A stretch of 5,819 nucleotides of DNA, taken from assembly GCA_018060305.1 (NCBI GenBank), contig JAGOWF010000140.1:1-5819 (forward strand), given 5' to 3'. Every line of letters begins with the position of its first letter. Within the stretch, counting starts at the first letter, position 1. The position numbers and the translations under genes are program-made. The notes under the pieces are model-generated. The model had not been told where the DNA came from, did not search any database, and saw nothing but the letters and a program-made list of their open reading frames with translations. The stretch is from Pyrinomonadaceae bacterium (GTDB taxonomy: Bacteria; Acidobacteriota; Blastocatellia; Pyrinomonadales; Pyrinomonadaceae). Below are positions 1 to 5,200 of this stretch, one piece after another.

Positions 1-379
1 CAAGTACGGCCGTATCGTCAGCCTCAGTGCCGCTGTTGGTGAAGAACGATCTCTTCAGTTTGCCCGGCGTGATCTCGGCCAGCTTCTCCGCCAGGTCGCC
101 CTGCGGGCCGTTGGCGTAAAGCGTCGAGCCGTGTGCGAATGTGTTCACCTGATCGATCCACGCCTTTTTAACGCGCGGCTCGCCGTGGCCGAGGCTGACG
201 GTGAGCACGCCGCCAAAGCAATCTAGATATTCGTTGCCTTGATCGTCCCACACCTTTTCGCCCTCGCCGCGAACGATAGCGATCGGCTCCTGGTAATACA
301 TTGCCACGGCCGGAAAGAGGAACTCACGATGTTTCTCGATCGCGCCCTTTAGCGACGATCTCTGTTCTGCTTGACTCAT
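1..379 (-). CDS. Class III (PLP-dependent) aminotransferase, N-terminal part; AGXT2-like
   Basis: This is the first 126 codons of a gene whose 3' part lies beyond position 1. The start is the ATG at 379, giving MSQAEQRSSLKG. The region around residues 28-62 reads YYQEPIAIVRGEGEKVWDDQG, then EYLDCFGGVLTVSLGHGEPRV. This is the fold-type I N-terminal signature of alanine-glyoxylate aminotransferase 2 and related omega-aminotransferases (YLDFFSGIVTVSVGH-type block). Further on, NSGTEADDTA near residue 115 matches the family's N-SG-T/S-EAN-E-A phosphate-binding block, though with Asp-Asp where Asn-Glu is usual. The family moves an amino group from an amino acid or omega-amine to pyruvate, glyoxylate or a 2-oxo acid using pyridoxal phosphate. 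The catalytic Lys and the substrate-defining residues are outside the window, so the substrate is open. No clear Shine-Dalgarno precedes the start. The gene follows the TPR operon on the same strand after 109 bases and may have its own promoter. Family confidence is high; exact function is unknown. Confidence 0.9.
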   Translation of the reverse strand, partial: MSQAEQRSSLKGAIEKHREFLFPAVAMYYQEPIAIVRGEGEKVWDDQGNEYLDCFGGVLTVSLGHGEPRVKKAWIDQVNTFAHGSTLYANGPQGDLAEKLAEITPGKLKRSFFTNSGTEADDTAVL

Positions 380-442
380 AATCTTTTACTCACAAAAAAA
401 CACGAAATATGACAAAAACGGTAGTTAATTCTACTCCATTTT

Positions 443-458
443 TGCACGTTTCGTGCCT
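443..458 (-). promoter_or_regulatory. Candidate sigma-54 (-24/-12) promoter for the aminotransferase
   Basis: Read on the minus strand, the sequence is AGGCACGAAACGTGCA. The sigma-54 consensus is TGGCACG-N4-TTGCW. The invariant GG and GC are present with exactly ten bases between them. Only the first base and the first T of TTGC differ from the consensus. Transcription would start near position 432, leaving a leader of about 50 bases before the aminotransferase ATG at 379. Part of the match comes from a perfect 5-bp palindrome (GCACG, AAA, CGTGC), so chance similarity is possible. No activator binding site was recognised upstream, where the sequence soon becomes the 3' end of the neighbouring gene. 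Confidence 0.35.
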
Positions 459-488
459 TTCGAGGTTGGAATCTGTCGCTGAACTCGC

Positions 489-1814
489 TTAATTTGGGGC
501 CTTCGCGGGAGTGTTGACTTCCTTAATGCGCTGTTGGGCGTAGTTGTGATACTGGCCGTTCTCACTGCTTACCTTTTCGTAGGCGGCGATCGCCTCGGCT
601 TTTTTGCCCGCGATGCGGTATGCCTCGCCGATGCCGTATTGTGCCATGGCAAGTTCCTTGTTCGTTAGGCCTTTAAGGGCAAGCACCTTCTGATACTGCG
701 CGACAGCCGTTTCGGTTCGCCAGGGAGCGTTTAACATCTGGAAGTATTCGCCGAACGAGATCAGTATCTTGGCCCGATCAGCCGGCTTGAGTTCACGGGG
801 CTTTATGGCTTTATCAAGCTCGGCATTCGCGAGTTTGAGCGCATTTTGCCCATCCGCGCTCTTATTCGCGGGGTCGATCAGGTGAGTTACTGCAAGGTCA
901 CGATAGAGCTTTGCGCGGTCGGCCGGTACAGCCTTAGCTACCGCCAAGCCGTCGTTCGCGGCCTTGCGGGCCTCGGCGAGTTTCGCGTTGTCGATATACA
1001 GGATCGCGAGTGTATCGTAGGCATCGATCTTTTGTTCCGGATCGGCTGCGGGCAGTTTTGTGATCATGTCGTAGGCGCCAAAATACGTATTCACGTCACT
1101 TATCCGTTTCCCGAGCTCAGCAAGATCTTTGAGCGCGTCCGCCTTGACCTTGTCCGAGGCCTTTTCAGTCTTGACCGCTGCATCCAGGTCCTTGCCTGCC
1201 GCCTGGACCTGACTGTTGTCAAAGCTCCCGAATATCGGCGTGGTCGTATATGCGTTCGCTCGAGCGTTCAGGGCTCGTGCCTTCATATTGCCCGAAATGC
1301 CGGGCAGGTTGATGATCTTGGTAAATTCGTCTCGAGCCGTCTCTTTCCAACCCTTGCCGCCGGACTGCGGCTTAGGCAAATACTCGTTCTTGTAAGTGCT
1401 CGAATATATATCGCCGATCAGCATCATCGCCTCAGCCTTTTTCTCGACCGTGATACCGGCCAACTCTGCGGCCTTGCGATATGCTGCGACGGCATCCGGA
1501 AAGAGGACCACCGTCTTTGTCGTCCCGCCGTATTTGCCCGTGCCGGCCCGGACGGACCGCACGACCTTTTCAAACGCCGCTCCTCGTTTTGTGAGCGCGT
1601 CGTATCGCTGATCGTCAGTCGATGCCAGCCCAAACGCCTGGTCATACGCCGCCTCGGCAACGGACGGAGTATTTTTTTCAAAGGCAGCCTTTCCCGCAGC
1701 CATTGCTTCACCATATGCCTTATAAACCGGAGCAGGCGTCGGCGAAGACGTCTGTGCGCTTGCGGCGAAAGAAACGGTGAAGACAATCAACAAAAACGAA
1801 CTTATTCTTAGCAT
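489..1814 (-). CDS. Secreted TPR-like helical repeat protein (441 aa), third gene of the operon
   Basis: The start ATG at 1814 begins a clean Sec signal peptide: MLRIS, a hydrophobic core (FLLIVFTV) and a predicted cut at ASA|QT after residue 20. A short Ser/Pro/Thr linker follows, then an almost wholly helical, Ala/Lys-rich protein. TPR-like units are visible at about residues 34-65, 108-140, 263-295 (YDTLAILYIDNAKLAEARKAANDGL), 345-380 and 385-417 (AMAQYGIGEAYRIAGKKAEAIAAYEKV). The last is the most canonical. There is no cysteine, lipobox or catalytic motif. The weak ribosome binding site TAGG overlaps the stop of the upstream gene and lies 7 bases from the ATG, with 8 bases between the genes, so translational coupling is likely. 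TPR proteins are scaffolds for protein-protein contact; this one should act outside the cytoplasmic membrane. The partner and pathway are not recognised. It is a hypothetical protein with a well-supported reading frame. Confidence 0.85.
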   Translation of the reverse strand: MLRISSFLLIVFTVSFAASAQTSSPTPAPVYKAYGEAMAAGKAAFEKNTPSVAEAAYDQAFGLASTDDQRYDALTKRGAAFEKVVRSVRAGTGKYGGTTKTVVLFPDAVAAYRKAAELAGITVEKKAEAMMLIGDIYSSTYKNEYLPKPQSGGKGWKETARDEFTKIINLPGISGNMKARALNARANAYTTTPIFGSFDNSQVQAAGKDLDAAVKTEKASDKVKADALKDLAELGKRISDVNTYFGAYDMITKLPAADPEQKIDAYDTLAILYIDNAKLAEARKAANDGLAVAKAVPADRAKLYRDLAVTHLIDPANKSADGQNALKLANAELDKAIKPRELKPADRAKILISFGEYFQMLNAPWRTETAVAQYQKVLALKGLTNKELAMAQYGIGEAYRIAGKKAEAIAAYEKVSSENGQYHNYAQQRIKEVNTPAKAPN

Positions 1815-1822
1815 CAGTTGAC

Positions 1823-3445
1823 CTACTGCTTAAATTTGAACGATCCGAGAACGTGCTGCACGGCATCGCGGACACCGTCCCAACGGTTAAAGTGCCAGAT
1901 GCTTACTTGCCACGTCTCATTTCCGCGCCGGATAAAGATCGTGTCGGTTCTGCTGAACGCACTTGTATTCGTGACCTTTACCGCCTCGCCTAAATTGATC
2001 GGGAAGGCCGTGTTTTGGTAGTCCTTGTAGCCCGTATCGTCGGCCTCGATCTCTTTCGTAAATTGGAGGTGTTGGGCCGCCAACTCGCTGGGCTGCGGCA
2101 CGACGGAATTTCCGTAGTTGCGATATGTGATATCGATGGACATGTCTGTGTCGCCCCATTTGCCGCAGATCTTTGTGGAGCCGGGCATGGCAGGCGACTT
2201 GCACGATTCAGGACTGGGCGGAGCGGGAAAATCGAAGAGAAGGCCGCCAAAGTTATATGTCTTCCAACTCGTCGGTGGCAGTTTCGAGATGGCGGCCACG
2301 ACGGTGCCTTCCTTTTTGAATGAGGCGATGATCTGATCGACCTTTGCCGCCGCGACCTTGTCGCCGGCCGGATGGACAAAGTTGAGCTGCGTGTAATCGT
2401 CAGGCTTCCCAAATACGATCATCTTCTGCCGAACCTGCTTCTTGTCGTATGTATCAAACCGCTCCTGATCGACGACCGCAGCGGCCTCGCCAAGGAATGT
2501 CGTGTCTTTTACGAACTGAGCGCCGGCCTTCGGGTTGTCAAAGATGATATTGACCGTGCTCTCAAGGACATCTCGAACCTTTGCAAATTTCTGATCCCAT
2601 TTCTGATATCGAACCGTTGCCCACAGGCCGCCGTCGGTCATATCCCAATCGACGTTCGCCTCCATCGCTTCAAGCAGCGGATCGGGCTTGTCGTTTTTTA
2701 GCACGTAGGGCACGGGCGAAGCAACGCTGACGCCTGTTCCCGTGAGGACCATGCGTTTCCACGTCGAAGGGATGGTAACTGAGGCCGCCGATGGCGGTGT
2801 TGTCGATGGCTTCACCGCGACAACCGGCGTTGGCAACGGGCCAGGTTTTGCCGGGGCATCACGGTCGGGCGTCGTGATGCCGGGGATTATTCGATTGGCT
2901 GCCTCGGTGATCGTCAGGTCGCCAAACGGATACTTTATTCTTGCCTTGGCCTCGGCGTAATCCGGTTTTAATTTGACGGCATTCCCATAGTCAGACTGAG
3001 CGTCATCGCCTTTGCCAAGCTTGTCATAGAGCTGGCCACGCTGATAATACGACCGGGCAGCAAAGAGCCCCTTCGGTTCTTTCGTGATGGAAGCGGTCAG
3101 ATCGGCGATGGCATCATTATTTCGACCGAGCTTTTGGAAGATCCCCGCACGATAGAAGTACGCCATTGCCATGCCGCTGGTCACCCGGATCAGCTCGGTA
3201 TAATCGTCAATAGCCGCGTCATTATTGCCTAGGTTCTTATGAGCGGCGGCACGAGTAATCAAGGCCTCTTCAAAGCCCGGCCTCGACTCGATCGCCTTTG
3301 TGCAATGCTTTACGGCATCGGCATACTTTGCTTTACCATAAGCTGCGTCACATCTCTGCAGATGTTCGTCGGCCGTCTGCGCGTTGAGAGCGAGGGCCGC
3401 GGTTCCAACAACAAGAACGGTGCCGATCGGTCGTATCAGTTTCAT
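1823..3445 (-). CDS. Secreted TPR protein with two tandem PsbP/DcrB-like C-terminal domains (540 aa), second gene of the operon
   Basis: The frame is open from 3487, but the ATG at 3445 is chosen. It starts directly on a signal peptide (MKLIRPIGTVLVVGTAALALNA|QT). It has a strong GGAAGG ribosome site 7 bases upstream, and it avoids a 38-base overlap with the previous gene. Residues 25-172 hold about four TPRs (e.g. YADAVKHCTKAIESRPGF). A Pro/Thr-rich linker spans about 190-226. Two similar domains follow, about 227-377 and 392-540. Each opens with a [ST]-W-K strand, has LGEA in the middle (318-321 and 485-488) and ends in an amphipathic helix plus SFK (SFKKEG, SFKFKQ). This layout resembles the Mog1/PsbP/DcrB-type alpha-beta fold, by inspection only. 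Cys32/Cys48 within the first TPR and Cys415/Cys427 in the second C-terminal domain could form disulfides in the periplasm. No enzyme motif was seen, and the function is unknown. Confidence 0.87.
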   Translation of the reverse strand: MKLIRPIGTVLVVGTAALALNAQTADEHLQRCDAAYGKAKYADAVKHCTKAIESRPGFEEALITRAAAHKNLGNNDAAIDDYTELIRVTSGMAMAYFYRAGIFQKLGRNNDAIADLTASITKEPKGLFAARSYYQRGQLYDKLGKGDDAQSDYGNAVKLKPDYAEAKARIKYPFGDLTITEAANRIIPGITTPDRDAPAKPGPLPTPVVAVKPSTTPPSAASVTIPSTWKRMVLTGTGVSVASPVPYVLKNDKPDPLLEAMEANVDWDMTDGGLWATVRYQKWDQKFAKVRDVLESTVNIIFDNPKAGAQFVKDTTFLGEAAAVVDQERFDTYDKKQVRQKMIVFGKPDDYTQLNFVHPAGDKVAAAKVDQIIASFKKEGTVVAAISKLPPTSWKTYNFGGLLFDFPAPPSPESCKSPAMPGSTKICGKWGDTDMSIDITYRNYGNSVVPQPSELAAQHLQFTKEIEADDTGYKDYQNTAFPINLGEAVKVTNTSAFSRTDTIFIRRGNETWQVSIWHFNRWDGVRDAVQHVLGSFKFKQ

Positions 3446-3449
3446 ATTT

Positions 3450-5051
3450 CTACCTTCCCCGCTCAACTTGCGCGGCCCTAAGTTCATCCGCGGCGGCGAG
3501 CGCGGCGTTGCCCTTGGCTTTATAGACCAATGCCCTCGCTCGGTATAGATTAGGAATCCGCGGATTCAGTTGTATGCCGCGGTCGAAATCGGCCAGAGCT
3601 GCATCGAGGTCTTTTAGATAGATCAATGCGATCCCGCGGTTAAGATATGCATCGACGTAATCCGGCCGCCCCGATATCGCAAGGTCAAAATCCTTCTTCG
3701 CTTTTTTCCAATCTTCGGTCTTTACATATGCCGTGCCGCGATTGTAATAAGCTAGAGCCTCGTTCGGAGTCAGTTTAATAACCTGGTCAAAGTCCCTGAT
3801 AGCATCCTTTGGCTTTCCGAGATGATTTAACAACAACGCTCCGCGTGCGAAATAGTACTCGGCACTCTTAGGATCAAGCTTGATCAACTGTCCGTAATAA
3901 TCCGCCGCAAGCTGATATTTGCCCTGCTTCTCTGCATCTGCCGCAGCCGCCGTTATCTCTCCGGTTGTGATCGGTGTCGTGTCGTTATTCTTTTTCGCTT
4001 GCTCGGTGACCTGCTGCAGTGTGGTGTTGTCCGCCGGCTTGTCCGCGACGAGTTTGTCAGACGGCTTTTCACCACTGCGAATGACTCGGAATTTCTCAGC
4101 GAGAACATCGGCATAGCGCGCAAGGACCTTCTTGGCTGCGAGCTTATAGAGGTCACGTTTTGCCGTGATCACGAGCGGAGTGAATGAATGCCGTTCACCG
4201 TTGAAATACTTTGCCGAACTGAGTGCGGCCTTGCTCGGATCCTGTCGAGGTTTATCGGCAAACCCGAACCGCTCTGCCACCGGCAATTCGCTGCGATAGG
4301 TGTCAAACTTATTCTTGCCATTGACCATGTAAACGTAGCTTTCCGGCACATTCATCAGCCCGCCGATGCTGTAATCAGAATGAAAGTACGGATCGCCGTA
4401 GAACCATCCCTGCCGATCCTGTTTGATGTCCGCCGACAGCATTATGGACGCAAAATCGAGCACCACGTCGATCATCATCAGGTCGCCGCCGGCAGTCTCT
4501 GCGGTCTTGGTCAGCTTTTTGAACTGGCCGTAACCGACTATCTCGGGCGTCCCTTGCGGCCGCCAGCGAAACAGGACGGGCCCGTCATAGGCGTTTACCG
4601 ACACCCAAGCCTGGCCGTTCTTTCCGTCAAAATCGGCATTCTTGTCGTCGGCCCGTTTCGCCAGCCGATCAATGTAGTACTCGGTCGCCTTGACCGCGTC
4701 GAATGACGCCGTCTGAATGCCGATCCTGCTAAGGCTAGCAGCGAGCGACCGGTAAAACTCGTTCGTGATCTCTTCGAGATCGCCCGTCGTGAGGTCACTG
4801 TCGAGATAGACAGTAACGTCCGCAGCGTTGCCTCGATTCACAGACGCCCGTGAAGTCACGGTCTTGAAGTGAACTCGCACCTGGCCGATCGCCAGTTTCT
4901 CGGTCTTTTTGGCAACGTCAGGTTTGCCGAATGTGCCCGCCTTGACGTATTTGATCGTGTCGTCGGCCAACTTGCTGTATGTCTGAGCGATCGCGAGGTT
5001 TGCCCCGGCCACGAGGATAATGAAGGAAAGTGCTAATGAAAGTTTTCGCAT
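3450..5051 (-). CDS. Secreted protein with unrecognised N-terminal region and C-terminal TPR array (533 aa), first gene of the operon
   Basis: The ATG at 5051 starts a signal peptide (MRKLSLALSFIILVAGANLAIA|QT, predicted cut after residue 22). No good ribosome site precedes it (AACGAATT). Residues about 23-330 are a mixed alpha/beta region with no motif I recognise. It includes strand-like stretches such as VRVHFKTV and DVTVYLDS, an aromatic-rich segment GWFYGDPYFHSDYSIG (about 215-230), and SYVYMVNGKNKFDTY (about 238-252). A Lys/Asp/Thr-rich linker (about 325-360) leads to roughly five TPRs at 363-396, 397-431, 432-465, 466-499 and 500-530. These are very canonical, e.g. AYYNRGTAYVKTEDWKKAKKDFDLAI. 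The protein has no cysteine and no lipobox. It leads the operon; the next gene begins 4 bases after its stop. TPRs imply a docking role, and the N-terminal region may carry the specific activity, but nothing shows what that is. Confidence 0.88.
   Translation of the reverse strand: MRKLSLALSFIILVAGANLAIAQTYSKLADDTIKYVKAGTFGKPDVAKKTEKLAIGQVRVHFKTVTSRASVNRGNAADVTVYLDSDLTTGDLEEITNEFYRSLAASLSRIGIQTASFDAVKATEYYIDRLAKRADDKNADFDGKNGQAWVSVNAYDGPVLFRWRPQGTPEIVGYGQFKKLTKTAETAGGDLMMIDVVLDFASIMLSADIKQDRQGWFYGDPYFHSDYSIGGLMNVPESYVYMVNGKNKFDTYRSELPVAERFGFADKPRQDPSKAALSSAKYFNGERHSFTPLVITAKRDLYKLAAKKVLARYADVLAEKFRVIRSGEKPSDKLVADKPADNTTLQQVTEQAKKNNDTTPITTGEITAAAADAEKQGKYQLAADYYGQLIKLDPKSAEYYFARGALLLNHLGKPKDAIRDFDQVIKLTPNEALAYYNRGTAYVKTEDWKKAKKDFDLAISGRPDYVDAYLNRGIALIYLKDLDAALADFDRGIQLNPRIPNLYRARALVYKAKGNAALAAADELRAAQVERGR
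3453..3458 (-). promoter_or_regulatory. Shine-Dalgarno that fixes the start at 3445
   Basis: On the minus strand GGAAGG lies within the last codons of the upstream gene and 7 bases before the ATG at 3445. It is the strongest ribosome site in the operon. It argues against the earlier in-frame ATG at 3487, which would add 14 non-signal-like residues. Because the site is inside the upstream coding sequence and the stop is 4 bases from this ATG, the two genes are probably translationally coupled. Confidence 0.75.
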
Positions 5052-5200
5052 AATTCGTTAAACGAGAGTTCAGTAATATCGACGGAAAGCGATGCATTCC
5101 GTAAATTGCCTTTACACGATTGGTGTCGGATCAGCCTGCCATGGTGAGGAGAAGGCCTATGCTGGACCGCTTGTTTACATGCTAATCTTATAAAAAAACA
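5052..5200. promoter_or_regulatory. Divergent intergenic region between the TPR operon and the acyl-CoA synthetase gene
   Basis: This 149-base spacer separates two genes that start outward, so it must contain both 5' leaders and probably both promoters. No convincing -35/-10 pair was found in either direction. For the plus strand, TATAAA at 5189-5194 is a good -10 hexamer but has no matching -35; it would place the transcript start at or very near the ATG at 5201. For the minus strand, a weak pair exists (TTTACG, complement of 5100-5105, and GATATT, complement of 5075-5080), with a 19-base spacing that is longer than ideal. No operator-like inverted repeat was seen. Confidence 0.4.
5141..5185 (+). 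other. Possible leader peptide frame upstream of the synthetase gene
   Basis: A short frame runs from ATG 5141 (or the in-frame ATG 5159) to TAA 5183-5185. It encodes 14 residues (MVRRRPMLDRLFTC), or 8 from the inner start. The inner ATG is preceded by GAGGAGAAGG at a workable distance, the best ribosome-site match near any plus-strand start here. The frame is the same as that of the synthetase, whose ATG follows 15 bases after the TAA. It could be a translated leader that helps load ribosomes on the next start, or the remains of an older, longer N-terminus. It could also be chance, because such short frames are common. Confidence 0.25.

Noticed and set aside
444..456. Hairpin GCACG-TTT-CGTGC as a transcription terminator for the TPR operon
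   Set aside because: The stem is only 5 bp with a 3-base loop, and no T-run follows it on the minus strand (the next bases are A's). It fits a -24/-12 promoter better.
846..1811. A 321-codon open frame on the plus strand opposite the third TPR gene
   Set aside because: It lies wholly antisense to a well-supported secreted protein. Its product is Arg/Cys/Ile-rich with no domain or signal, and it ends with the reverse of the signal-peptide codons. It is open because of codon bias on the other strand.
2784..2798. GCCGCC-GAT-GGCGGT palindrome as another REP copy
   Set aside because: It lacks the GAACCGCC outer arm, the mismatch position and a partner hairpin. It is a short GC-rich palindrome within a normal coding region.
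3446..3487. Earlier ATG (3487) as the start of the second operon gene
   Set aside because: It adds 14 residues in front of an obvious signal peptide and overlaps the upstream gene by 38 bases, whereas the ATG at 3445 has a strong GGAAGG at the right distance.
4188..4706. A 172-codon plus-strand frame inside the first TPR gene
   Set aside because: It is antisense to the 533-residue protein, has no ribosome site or recognisable motif, and its His/Arg/Val-rich composition is typical of a shadow frame.
5129..5146. A GG-N10-GC match on the plus strand as a sigma-54 promoter for the synthetase
   Set aside because: Only the GG and GC dinucleotides fit; the flanking bases (TGTC and CAGCC) do not match TGGCACG or TTGCW.
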